Notes under the pieces: generated by a model
Told to the model about the DNA's origin: nothing
Seen by the model: the letters and a program-made list of their open reading frames with translations, nothing else
Databases searched by the model: none
Position numbers and translations under genes: made by a program
Part shown: positions 37,129 to 45,923 of the stretch, in pieces
How positions within the stretch are numbered: position 1 is the first letter of the stretch
How the letters are laid out: the number at the start of each line of letters is the position of its first letter
NCBI GenBank assembly: GCA_001421095.1
Contig: LIIK01000001.1
Span: 65,526-129,525 of the forward strand
Origin: Candidatus [Bacteroides] periocalifornicus
Lineage (GTDB): Bacteria; Bacteroidota; Bacteroidia; Bacteroidales; CAJPTX01
Length of the DNA stretch: 64,000 bases
Direction: 5' to 3'

Positions 37129-37343
37129 CTACTAAATCTGAGGCGGCTATCGCGTAAATGTAGTATGTAGGCTTTCTAAATAGCCCCTACTAGCTATCCC
37201 TACGCGGTAGCATTCCCCTCCTACAAGAGCTACGCAGGGCAGAAGAACAGGGTGCAAATGGCTGTGGTATAGACTATAGATTCAGCTATCTCGCCTTTTC
37301 CTCACGGTAATAATGGGCGGTGATGTAGCCTACTTATTGATGC

Positions 37344-37383
37344 AAAAAAAAGGGGGGTACACCAACTCTGGAGTACCCCCCTT
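37344..37383 (-). terminator. Terminator after the downstream barrel pseudogene
   Basis: An 11-bp perfect stem AAGGGGGGTAC/GTACCCCCCTT with a 12-base loop is followed by TTTTTTGC on the minus strand. Confidence 0.85.
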
Positions 37384-37400
37384 CCGCAAGCAATCCTGGC

Positions 37401-40058
37401 CTAGAACCGCCACACCCCTGTCAGTAGGGCGTAGCCTGGCAATTGCCTATAGACCGCTGTAGAGTGTTGCAGCTCGCTGAGCGACTCCTCCACCCATTCG
37501 TTCTTCCGTAGATGCAGGACATTCTCCACGCTTGCCCGCAGCTCGAAGTGCTCCCACTTGTAGCGAGCCTGCAAACCCACGTCCATAAAGCTTCGTCGGT
37601 AGCTACTAGCCTGCCCCCAGAGGCTCTGCCCTCTGAGAGTAAGCGAGAAGGCGGCTATGGTAATGTAGATTGCAGCCTTGCCCGTGTATTCATGATAGCG
37701 CGAACCAACTGGAGATGTGGAAATCTGGCTGCGGCTTCGTCTCGCAGAGGCCTCTACCGAAAAATCGATAGGTGAGCCCTTGAATCTCGTGCTGAAACCT
37801 AAACTTCCACTATAGGAGTTCGAGGAATGCTGTACTGGTTGCTGAGCATAGCGAGAATGGCTCTTCCCCCAGGTATAGCGGGCTGCTGCCGTAAGATCTA
37901 CCGGTAAACGCCCGAGCCCAGTATTCGCCGAAATCCATGCGCTAGCCGATTGGGTACGCCCTGCACCCTCATAGTGCCAAGTGGTAAGCTGCTGCGTGAA
38001 CGTATCGTACACCGATATAGCCCCATTGCGAGAATCAGAGTAGGTGGCATTGGCAAAGATCATCACATTGCTGAGCAAATCGAAGTGGGTGAAGAAGAGC
38101 GAGGCGACATTGCTAGATGCTAGGGGATTCTGGAGGCGGGAGGGGAGGCGGAGGTCGCTATGCCGTTGCAACCACGGGAGCTGCGTAAGCTCTGAGTATG
38201 AGGCGCCAATATAGTTTCTCCGCAGAGTAAGCTCTACATAGGTAAGTGCCATAAAATTCAGCTGCAGCCTAAGCTTCGGCTCCCAGCGGAAACCGCCACG
38301 GGTGGGCATTCCCGACTGGCGCAGCTGATAGCTTGTGACGTAGTTACCCAGCTCAAAACGAAAGAACCCCTTGTTTCGCTGCAAGCCGAGGTAACCCTGC
38401 GGGCGCATCCAGGCTATCGTTTCACTCCCTAGGCTATCCACTAGCAGCTGCCGCCGCACTCTCCTATTTCCGTGCAGCGCAACCTCGGCTACTGCATGGA
38501 CATCACGGTAGAGTGGCACGTCACAACGTACATATGCCGAATAGCTTAGAGGCTTGTAGTCACGCCAATATCCGTACTTGTATGGATTAGACCGTGCTGC
38601 CTGAACATGCGGGGTAAATGGAAGCGAGGGCGTGGCCAACCAGTAATCTCCATCGGTACGCCCTGGGCTGTAGGAGATATAGCCCCCCGCCGTTAGGAGG
38701 CCCTTCCATACCGCTTGGTTCAGCTCCAGAGTCTGGGTCAGCATAAGGTCTCTTGTCCGCCAGACCTCCTCCACCTGCTGGCTGCTGTGTGGCGATTCCT
38801 CTTGCAGCCTGATACCCTCCCCATTACGAGAGGTAACTACGTGGGTGAAAGCCTTGAGCGAGAAGTTCGGTGTGGGAATCCAGCGCTGCGATAGCGACTG
38901 CAAGGAGAGCCACGCCCACCGAGCAGACTGACGGGTTGTACCCACATGCAGCCCTACGTCGCCCGCAAGGTAATCCCGTTAGGTATACTCTCTACGAGTG
39001 GCCATCTGCCCGTATATTCCGATGAGGCGCACCTTGTAGCCCTGGGTGGGTTGCCATTTCACATTCACATTGGCAGCGCCCGCATTTCGCTCGTATTCGT
39101 CACTCGTAGCGGAGAAGATGTCGAGATTCGCCCCTGGGTTGCCGCCTCCTCCTTTGCCACCGAGTAGCTCATCGTACTCCTCGCTGAAGCTCCCATCCTG
39201 CTCAGAGATGGTTGCCTTACCGACATTATTCACATTGGCCAATGCGCTCACAGACACCGATGAGAGCAAGCCAATGAGCGATCCCCTACCGTAGTACTTA
39301 CCGAGTACCCCGCCACCACCCTCCAGCGTGCCGTTCAGCTTAAACGGGAATCGCAACTTGAGGTTCAACGCCTGCCGTTCCTGCGGACGGAATCGTTCTA
39401 CCACATCGCCCTCTTTGTAGTCCTTTATCACCTCTACCTGGTGGGCAAAATCTGCCGGGAGCGTATTGAGCGTAGTGGAGGTTGAAGACGATAGCACATC
39501 CTTCCCATTCACGAGAATCTTGTTGATGGGCTTGCCCATGAAGTAGAGGCCACCGCCTTCCCGAACCTCCATGCCAGGAATTCGCTGCAGCATCTCGCCC
39601 AGCGTGTGTTCATCGCCCTTCAGGTAGCCATCGGTGTTGAATATCAGCGTATCGCCCTTGGCGTACACCCGCTTCGCATCGGCCACCACCCGCACCCCTT
39701 CTATGTCTACCTTCTCCTCTTGGAGTACCACCCGTACAGGCTGTGCCAGCGCGGCTGCGCTATAGCGGGCCCTGTGCATAGCATAGCCGAGTGAGCGAAC
39801 CGTAATCCACACGCCCTCGCTAGCCAAACCGCCAGGGAATACTACCCGAAAATCGCCCTGCGCATTGGGTGTACCGTAGCGTACATCCCTGCGAACCAAG
39901 CTGTCAGTGGATACCGCCACATTCGCATAGGGTACAGGCTGCCCGCCCTGGCCGACCACCCGCCCTGTAATGGCCACCGACTGGCCAAGGGCTACACCAG
40001 AACACAAAAATAGGGCAAGGCTCACCACCAGCCCTGCACACCTACGCCAGCTAAGCAT
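37401..40058 (-). pseudogene. Large outer-membrane barrel protein interrupted by one in-frame TAA (cassette copy 2)
   Basis: From the ATG at 40058 the frame is open for 359 codons to a TAA at 38979-38981. It then continues in the same frame (RDYLAGDVGLHVGTTRQSAR ...) to 37401; no other stop interrupts it. The whole frame of about 885 codons has the same architecture and almost the same length as the intact 890-residue copy at 42029-44701: signal peptide, carboxypeptidase-regulatory-like domain (AITGRVVGQGGQPVPYANV), plug region (LVNGKDVLSS, TLNTLPADFAHQVEVIKDY) and a large barrel ending in GYALLTGVWRF. A recent nonsense mutation, a sequencing error or read-through all fit. Confidence 0.85.
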
Positions 40059-40151
40059 GCTTGAATACGGTAAGGGGCTTACAGTTGTTTTTTAATACCT
40101 CTGCCTGTGCCACTATTCCCCTCCTGCGTCACGGTTACTCCTGCCACTGCG

Positions 40152-40841
40152 CTAATCCGCTCCTACAGCATCCTCTTCACGCTCGACCTGCCTGATGATA
40201 TTCTGGATCGTTTCGCTAATCCTATCGTGGTACTCCTTCCGCGATATCGCATTCTTCACCTCGGGGAGCTGGATCTTGAAGTTATCGCTAGGCAGGTATT
40301 CCACACGCATTGCCCTATAGTACTGCGCACCAAAAGTCACTTCCATAACCAGACCTAGCGCTCCAAAGAAACTACTGGGACCAAAGGGCACGGGGATTTC
40401 ATCGCAGAACCAGGCTTCGATAGTAGCTCCACCCTGCTCCTGCACAGCGGTTGCCCTACGGCATACCTTCCCTGCTATCTGCTTGGTCTCATCGTGCACC
40501 GTCCACTCAAGCATCTTCACTGGCTGCTCCTTCACGAAAACCCACGAGGTGATGGCCGACCCGTGCATGAGGTAGAGACTATCAGACAGATTCAGGTAGA
40601 TGTAGCTGCCATCCTTCAGCTCGAGCTTCCCATCTTTAAGCCCTGGTTCTCCCTGTACGCTTACACTCTCAGCCCCATGAGCATAGAGTGTGTGCCTCGG
40701 CGCAGCATCTCCATTAGCAGCATCACGCACCACCACCCCACCTTGCCCTTCATATAGCACGCGAATCACAGGCTGGGCAAGAGACCTACCACCTAAGAAA
40801 AGGAGAACAATAACTGCTAAACGCAAAAAATAACCGTTCAT
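40152..40841 (-). CDS. GLPGLI-family protein (cassette copy 2)
   Basis: 229 residues from the ATG at 40841 (the longer start at 40880 would lie in the terminator stem). Signal peptide to SLAQ. The family's namesake motif is degenerate here, FGALGLVMEVTF, within the expected context of WFCDEIPVPFGPSSFFGALG. Upstream is EQPVKMLEWTVHDETKQIAGKVCRRA, the usual K-I-x-G-x-x-C-x-K-A block of the family. The role of GLPGLI proteins is unknown; they are exported and commonly encoded beside outer-membrane barrels. The barrel gene begins 93 bases downstream. Confidence 0.85.
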   Translation of the reverse strand: MNGYFLRLAVIVLLFLGGRSLAQPVIRVLYEGQGGVVVRDAANGDAAPRHTLYAHGAESVSVQGEPGLKDGKLELKDGSYIYLNLSDSLYLMHGSAITSWVFVKEQPVKMLEWTVHDETKQIAGKVCRRATAVQEQGGATIEAWFCDEIPVPFGPSSFFGALGLVMEVTFGAQYYRAMRVEYLPSDNFKIQLPEVKNAISRKEYHDRISETIQNIIRQVEREEDAVGAD

Positions 40842-40851
40842 GCGATCCGCC

Positions 40852-40886
40852 CAAAAACAGCAATGGGTGAAAACACCCATTGCTGT
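40852..40886 (-). terminator. Hairpin terminator between small gene and GLPGLI gene (copy 2)
   Basis: A perfect 13-bp stem ACAGCAATGGGTG/CACCCATTGCTGT with a 4-base loop is followed by TTTTTGG on the minus strand. It sits inside the cassette, so genes downstream depend on read-through or on another promoter. The other cassette has a hairpin at the same place. Confidence 0.8.
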
Positions 40887-40902
40887 GAAATGATGCCCAA
40901 TG

Positions 40903-41169
40903 CTACCGAGGGGTACGAATCCTTTTCACTTTACCATCAGGTGTTGTTATGGTAATCCAATCCTTATCTACCGTAACCGTAGAACCATCTGGAATATCCG
41001 TTATCTCTACGATATCTGCCCTTATCTCCTCGTTTTCTTGGCCATTACCCTTTCCCCCTCCCTCACCATCATCCCCATCAACGGTTTGCATCGCCCCGCA
41101 GGCCGGCGCAGCCGACTTCGCACTGGCACTCGCAGCCGTAAACGCCAATCCAAGGGCTAGGGCTGCCAT
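40903..41169 (-). CDS. Small exported protein (cassette copy 2)
   Basis: 88 residues from the ATG at 41169. The start gives MAALALGLAFTAASASAKSA, a hydrophobic core with signal cleavage after ASA but no basic n-region. In frame just upstream is LKSIKKVLL, which would supply it, yet it has no ATG, GTG or TTG, only ATT at 41187. So either ATT is the start, or the start has mutated, or the ATG works poorly. The mature part is a Gly/Asp/Glu-rich linker (DGDDGEGGGKGNGQENEE) and a beta-hairpin-like end (VTVDKDWITITTPDGKVKRI). No family recognised. Confidence 0.65.
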   Translation of the reverse strand: MAALALGLAFTAASASAKSAAPACGAMQTVDGDDGEGGGKGNGQENEEIRADIVEITDIPDGSTVTVDKDWITITTPDGKVKRIRTPR

Positions 41170-41512
41170 AAGAAGAACTTTCTTAATGCTCTTTAATTAT
41201 TTAAGCATTAGTGATATAGAACCCTGAATCGCTAGTTTCTACCCAGCGTTTCGGGTGCAAAGGTGGTAATTCTCCCCCAAAACAGGACTGCTTTCATCCT
41301 CAATACGCCCAATCCTACAGGCAATGAGCAGGTTCTCAGTGGCATACCGCATACGGATACCACGAAAGAATCCCCACGCTACCACCCTCGATATTGAATC
41401 GCCTGATTAAAACCACCCGCCAAAAGGGGAAAAAGCCCCCTCTAATGGTTGAACCCATTCGGAACTTTTGCAGAACTCTCATACAGAACAGGCAGAGGGG
41501 TCTACACCCATT

Positions 41513-41626
41513 CAACGCCGTACCAGGGCCGTACCATCGCCGTACCAGGGTCGCTTCATCCTCGGATTTCGCCATGAAATCCGAACATGAAGCGGCGCAG
41601 GTACGGCGATGGTACGGCGAAGGTGT
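41513..41626. repeat. Palindromic intergenic repeat, family A, copy 3
   Basis: It has CAACGCCGTACCAGGGCC, CGTACCATCGCCGTACCAGG, GTCGCTTCATCCTCGGATTT, a short loop, AAATCCGAACATGAAGCGGC and returning GGTACGGCGATGGTACGGCG. The inner arms are 41551-41571 against 41574-41595. Confidence 0.85.
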
Positions 41627-41769
41627 AGAGGTGGGCATGCCATAACCCCATCATTCCCCTACTTGCAACTCGTGATTCAAGCCTGATTCTGCGCCCGTGG
41701 ATGCGGCCAAGAGGGCAACCTGGCGCAAAACGAACAGCCCGACCTGTCGGTTTAGTGGTGGGCGGGGTA

Positions 41770-41920
41770 GAATCGTATGGGCGATACGGCACGCCATATC
41801 ATTACACCCTTGGATAAATACAGCTGGCAGATTAAAACTTTTTTAATCACCCGTTTACATTCATCGAAGACCGTAGCGATGCGTAGTACGGCATGGTTCA
41901 CGTAGGTTTTGCTGAGGTCT
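41770..41920. repeat. Degenerate composite repeat with family B core
   Basis: CACCCGTTTACATTCATCG, AAGACCGTAGCGATGCG, GTACGGCATGGTTCACGTAG and TTTTGCTGAGGTC follow the block order of the composite repeat. Apart from this and family A copy 3, the gap 41188-41979 holds no credible gene. Confidence 0.6.
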
Positions 41921-41979
41921 CGGAGATTCTGAATGGCCAATTTTTCTGTATTCTTTCGCCACTTCTCGCCAGCAACGAT

Positions 41980-42010
41980 AAAAAAAGAGGGGGAGGTAAT
42001 CCCTCCCCCT
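41980..42010 (-). terminator. Terminator after the intact barrel gene
   Basis: A perfect 9-bp stem AGGGGGAGG/CCTCCCCCT is followed by CTTTTTTTATC on the minus strand. Confidence 0.85.
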
Positions 42011-42028
42011 GCTTAAGAAAACCACTGC

Positions 42029-44701
42029 CTAGAAGCTCCACACCAGCGACAGCAGGACGTAGCCTGGCATTTTGCGGTAGACTGCGGTGGAGTGCAGCAC
42101 CTCCGAGAGCGACTCCTCTACCCACTCGCGCTTGCGCAAGTGCAGCGCATTCTCCACACTAGCCTTCAGCTCTAGGTGCTCCCACTTGTAGCTGGCCGAG
42201 GCATCGAAGTCTAGGAAACGCTGGGTGTAGCTGCTGGACCTCACCCAGATCCCCTTTCCCACGAGGGAGAGAGAGAACCGCCCCACTGCGAGGTAGGCCG
42301 CAGCCCTTCCCAGCCAATCCTGATACCACGAGCGTCTGCTGCGCCCGCTGATTCGGTTGTCCTGATAGGTGTAGGTAGCCCCCACCTCGAAATCAATGGG
42401 CGAATCGTAGAGCCGAGAGAGCAGCCCAAGATACCCTACGGTGTTTCCCGTGGTTATATCCACCACCTGGCCCTGGTACTTGGCCTGGCTGCCCACGTAG
42501 TCATACGTCCCTTTCATGCTCACATCGAGCGGCCAATCGCCGAGCCCTATGGTGGCTGAGAGGCTCGCTTGCAGTTGGCTCTCCTTACCCCCGTCCTCGT
42601 AGTGTCGGGTGGTTAGATTCTCAGTAGCCGCATCGGTAGCTAGAAGCGAGCCGTCGTCTGTACGACTGTAGAATGCATGGCCGAATACCATAACATTGCT
42701 CAGCAGATTGAGGTAGTTGTAGGTAAGCACGGCCTCAGTCCCCTTCCCGAAAGGGTTCGAACTGGATGATGGTGTGTATACTTCATTGTACCCCGCAAGC
42801 CAGCCAACCCGGCTAAACGAGTATAGACCTGCCTTCTCCGTGGTTCGCTCTACCGAGAGGGTAAACGAGTGGAAATCGCTCATATTCAGCTCTAGCGAAA
42901 ACTTAGGCTCCATCCGAAAAGCCTCCTTCCCCTCCTGCTGCCCCTGTAGCATCCTGTAGTAGGCGAAGTAGGAACCCAGCGAGAAGCGTAGCATCCCCAG
43001 GTTCTTCATGAATCCCGCGTAGGCTTTAGGGCTATGCCACAGCAGCCGTTCGTGCGAATCAACAAAGCGCGGTACATACACACGCTGGCTCTCTGTGGAC
43101 TGCCGGCAGCTCAGCTCGCCCACCGCATGCACTCCCCATAGTAAGGGGTGATCGAAACGCACGTAGGCCTCCCAGTCCCACGGGGTTGCGCGGCGTGAGT
43201 AGCCGTACCGATATGGGTGCTCAGCATCAGCCCCTATATCGGCTGCTATGGGTAGCGTAGGGGTGCTCATGGAATAGTCGCCCCCCTGCCGACTCGTCTC
43301 CCAGCTGAAGTTGGCCCCAGCAGTGAACAAGCCTGTACCCACCTGCCGATTCACCTCTAGCGTCTGCCCCGCCTCTAGGCTTATCCGCTTTCCACTATCC
43401 GCCACAGAGAGCTGCTCAAGACCCGAAGCCCGCGCCCTATCGATAGCCGTTCTATACTGCCTGAAGTTGAATTTGGTATCGGCCCGTAGCGAGAATTGGG
43501 CATTGGGAATCCACCGCTGGGATATTCGCTGCGAAACTAAGAGCGAACCCAACCGCCCCCTCCTCTCCTCCAGCAGCCCCACAGTCCCCCTGGCAAGCTG
43601 GTAGACATCCTCGCTCTGGTAGAATCTGCTGGCAGCACTCTGGGTGTATATCGTATTTGACTTGAGCCGATACCCCTTCGCGGGAAGCCAGGTAAAGTTC
43701 ACATTGCCCATCCCGCTCAGCCGAGCGTACTCATCCTTTGGGGAGACCACAAGCGCCTCCTCCTCTGGTGTGAATGATAGCACGCTGGCACGCACCTTTC
43801 CTCCCCCTAGCAGATCCTCCTTCCCCACCACGTTTGCCAGGTAGTCGCTCAGGGTGAAGATCGGGAGTCCGATATTGTTGGCGTTGGCCAGCGCGCTCAG
43901 TGACATATCGCCCATGATCCCGATGAGCGAGGCCTTCCCGTTGAAGCGTTTTACTACCCCGCCGCCACCCTCCACGTACCCATTGAGTTTGATGGGGTGC
44001 TTCGACTTTAGGTTCAGCGCCATCTGCCGCTCAGCACGGTACCTATTGGCCACATCGCCATCCTGGTAGTCCTTTATCACCTCCATCGACTGCGCAAAGT
44101 CTGCTGGGAGCGTATTGAGGGTGGTTCCCGTGGAGGAGGAGAGCAGATCCTTCCCGTTCACCAGGATCTTGTCTATCTGCTTTCCCTGAAACGAGAGTTG
44201 CCCGCTCCGGCTCACCTCCATGCCCGGCATCTTGCGAATCACCTCGCCTATATTCCGCTCATTCCCCTTGGTATAGTAGCCTGTGCTGTAGACCAGCGTA
44301 TCGCCCTTGGCGTACATATTCTTGGCATCGGCCACCACCCGTACCCCTTCTATCCCTATGGTCTCCTCGGCCATCACCACCCGCAGCGGGCTGGGTATGG
44401 TCTGTAGACTGTAGCGTTTTTTGAAAACGGAGTAGCCCATGGAGCGCACCGTAATCCAAACGCTCCCCTCTATGCCCTCCGCGAGCTGGAGAGCAAACGC
44501 CCCGTTCTCCTTGCTGGCCGTGTAGGTGAGGCTGTGCCGCACTAGGCTGTCGCCAGAGGCGAACACGTTCGCGTATGCTACCGAGCACCCCTGCGTATCA
44601 ACCACATGCCCGCTGATGGTAGTCGGCTGCGATACAGCCCTACCCACTAACCCCAGCAGCAGAGAGAGAACCAGCGAGCCCAGTATCGCTAGCTGGCGCA
44701 T
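42029..44701 (-). CDS. Large outer-membrane barrel protein, OMP_b-brl_3 / TonB-receptor-like (cassette copy 1)
   Basis: 890 residues. Signal peptide to AVSQ; an Ig-like carboxypeptidase-regulatory domain (TISGHVVDTQGCSVAYANVF, about 27-115); a plug-like region (about 120-245, with GEVIRKMPGMEVSRSGQLSF, DKILVNGKDLLSSS and TLNTLPADFAQSMEVIKDY); then a barrel of about 600 residues ending in GYVLLSLVWSF with terminal Phe. This is the arrangement of Bacteroidota barrel proteins related to TonB-dependent receptors; no clear TonB box is visible. It starts 4 bases after the GLPGLI stop, so the two are co-translated. Transport, export or surface assembly of the small cassette protein is a guess. Confidence 0.85.
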   Translation of the reverse strand: MRQLAILGSLVLSLLLGLVGRAVSQPTTISGHVVDTQGCSVAYANVFASGDSLVRHSLTYTASKENGAFALQLAEGIEGSVWITVRSMGYSVFKKRYSLQTIPSPLRVVMAEETIGIEGVRVVADAKNMYAKGDTLVYSTGYYTKGNERNIGEVIRKMPGMEVSRSGQLSFQGKQIDKILVNGKDLLSSSTGTTLNTLPADFAQSMEVIKDYQDGDVANRYRAERQMALNLKSKHPIKLNGYVEGGGGVVKRFNGKASLIGIMGDMSLSALANANNIGLPIFTLSDYLANVVGKEDLLGGGKVRASVLSFTPEEEALVVSPKDEYARLSGMGNVNFTWLPAKGYRLKSNTIYTQSAASRFYQSEDVYQLARGTVGLLEERRGRLGSLLVSQRISQRWIPNAQFSLRADTKFNFRQYRTAIDRARASGLEQLSVADSGKRISLEAGQTLEVNRQVGTGLFTAGANFSWETSRQGGDYSMSTPTLPIAADIGADAEHPYRYGYSRRATPWDWEAYVRFDHPLLWGVHAVGELSCRQSTESQRVYVPRFVDSHERLLWHSPKAYAGFMKNLGMLRFSLGSYFAYYRMLQGQQEGKEAFRMEPKFSLELNMSDFHSFTLSVERTTEKAGLYSFSRVGWLAGYNEVYTPSSSSNPFGKGTEAVLTYNYLNLLSNVMVFGHAFYSRTDDGSLLATDAATENLTTRHYEDGGKESQLQASLSATIGLGDWPLDVSMKGTYDYVGSQAKYQGQVVDITTGNTVGYLGLLSRLYDSPIDFEVGATYTYQDNRISGRSRRSWYQDWLGRAAAYLAVGRFSLSLVGKGIWVRSSSYTQRFLDFDASASYKWEHLELKASVENALHLRKREWVEESLSEVLHSTAVYRKMPGYVLLSLVWSF

Positions 44702-44705
44702 GGTG

Positions 44706-45428
44706 CTAGATCTTTATCACCTGCATCTGTCCGCTTGCCCGCTCGCCACGTTTCTGGAGTGTGCCTAATTTCTGCTGTAGCCGCTTCATGTATTCGGCTT
44801 GAGTTACAGCTTTATCGCTCGGCGGCGGCACTATGGTAACCTTATTCGAGAGGTACTCCACTTTCTCAGCCTTGTAGATAAGCCTGGCCACTTGCAATTC
44901 CATAATCAGTCCTGGTAGCCCAAAATACCCTGAGGGACCCACCGTTGCCGGGATCTCTTCGCAGAACCACGCTACGCATTCCTGTCCATTCGCTAGGGTG
45001 TATGTAGCTTTCCGACACGGTTTGCCTAGAATGGTTTTGGCCTCATCGCCGAGCTTCCATGCCTGCGGTTTTATAGAGTCGGTCTTCACCAAGATAGCAT
45101 CCCCCACCATATCTGACCACGTGAGCTTCAACCCATTCTCTTGATTCAGGTATACAGAGCCGACTCCCGTCACCTCTATCTTTTGCTCGTTCTTCAGCAT
45201 CTTACCCTCTACAAATGCGCTCTCTGCGCCCTCGCTGTAGAGGATAAAATGTTTCTCCTCTAGCTGGCCCGCATTCACCATCTGCACGTTTTGACCACTA
45301 AGGCCCGCCAGCTCTGGTATATCCACCTTGCGGGTATACTCCACACGAAGCGTATTGCTTGGTTGCGCCATAGCTACCGCTGATATGGCTGCCACAAAAG
45401 AAATGCTAAATACTGCCCTGTGATTCAT
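44706..45428 (-). CDS. GLPGLI-family protein (cassette copy 1)
   Basis: 240 residues from the ATG at 45428; another ATG three codons earlier (45437) is possible. AAAGGATGG precedes the chosen start. Signal peptide to AMAQ. The signature is intact: FGLPGLIMELQVARLIYKAE, preceded by WFCEEIPATVGPSGY and by LGKPCRKATYTLANG. The mature part is about 220 residues, usual for the family. It is translationally close to the barrel gene (4 bases) and separated from the small gene upstream by a terminator hairpin. Confidence 0.9.
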   Translation of the reverse strand: MNHRAVFSISFVAAISAVAMAQPSNTLRVEYTRKVDIPELAGLSGQNVQMVNAGQLEEKHFILYSEGAESAFVEGKMLKNEQKIEVTGVGSVYLNQENGLKLTWSDMVGDAILVKTDSIKPQAWKLGDEAKTILGKPCRKATYTLANGQECVAWFCEEIPATVGPSGYFGLPGLIMELQVARLIYKAEKVEYLSNKVTIVPPPSDKAVTQAEYMKRLQQKLGTLQKRGERASGQMQVIKI

Positions 45429-45448
45429 GATGACCATCCTTTCTATTA

Positions 45449-45477
45449 TAAAAAAGAGGGGCTAAAATCAGCCCCTC
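45449..45477 (-). terminator. Hairpin terminator between small gene and GLPGLI gene (copy 1)
   Basis: A perfect 8-bp stem GAGGGGCT/AGCCCCTC with a 6-base loop is followed by TTTTTTATAATAG on the minus strand. Same place as the hairpin at 40852-40886 in the other cassette. Confidence 0.85.
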
Positions 45478-45527
45478 CTCGCTTGATCACTCTCCCTGGT
45501 AGGCACGCTTATTTGCATGCCTACCAG

Positions 45528-45724
45528 CTAAAAGATTATCACTATCGTGCCGTCGTCAAAAATAATGACTACGACAACAACCACTGTCCCATTCTGCTCT
45601 ACCACGTACTCTTTTTCGATAGGCAACGTGGATTCTCGAGCTTCTACTCTGTTAGCTAGGCTCGCTATGGCGCTACAAACAGCATGGCCAGTGCCAAAAA
45701 CAGAGCACAAATGAACTTTCTCAT
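45528..45724 (-). pseudogene. Small exported protein broken by a frameshift (cassette copy 1)
   Basis: The ATG at 45724 starts a good signal peptide (MRKFICALFLALAMLFVA), but the frame stops at 45665. A shifted frame runs on through SLANRVEARESTLPIEKEYV and ends at 45528 with FDDGTIVIIF, a beta-hairpin-like end resembling that of the small protein at 40903-41169. A one-base insertion or deletion near 45670 would join signal peptide and mature part into about 64 residues. It has a good promoter (45784-45791) and is followed by the hairpin at 45449-45477. Confidence 0.6.
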
Positions 45725-45783
45725 AGGTGAAATGGATTTGAGATTCGACATAGGGCCCTTTACTTTAACTGAAGCTTCTACTG

Positions 45784-45791
45784 CAAAGCTA
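45784..45791 (-). promoter_or_regulatory. -7 box for cassette copy 1
   Basis: TAGCTTTG on the minus strand, 60 bases before the small-gene ATG. Confidence 0.6.
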
Positions 45792-45923
45792 GCCATTTTT
45801 CCAATTCCAGCAAACTCCTCTGCAAAAAAAAAAACTTGCCTTCGCCTTATTGAATACAACATAATATACTGTCAATCAAACGGATGATTCAGCTGAAATT
45901 TCCTTAAAAATCTCCCAACTCCA

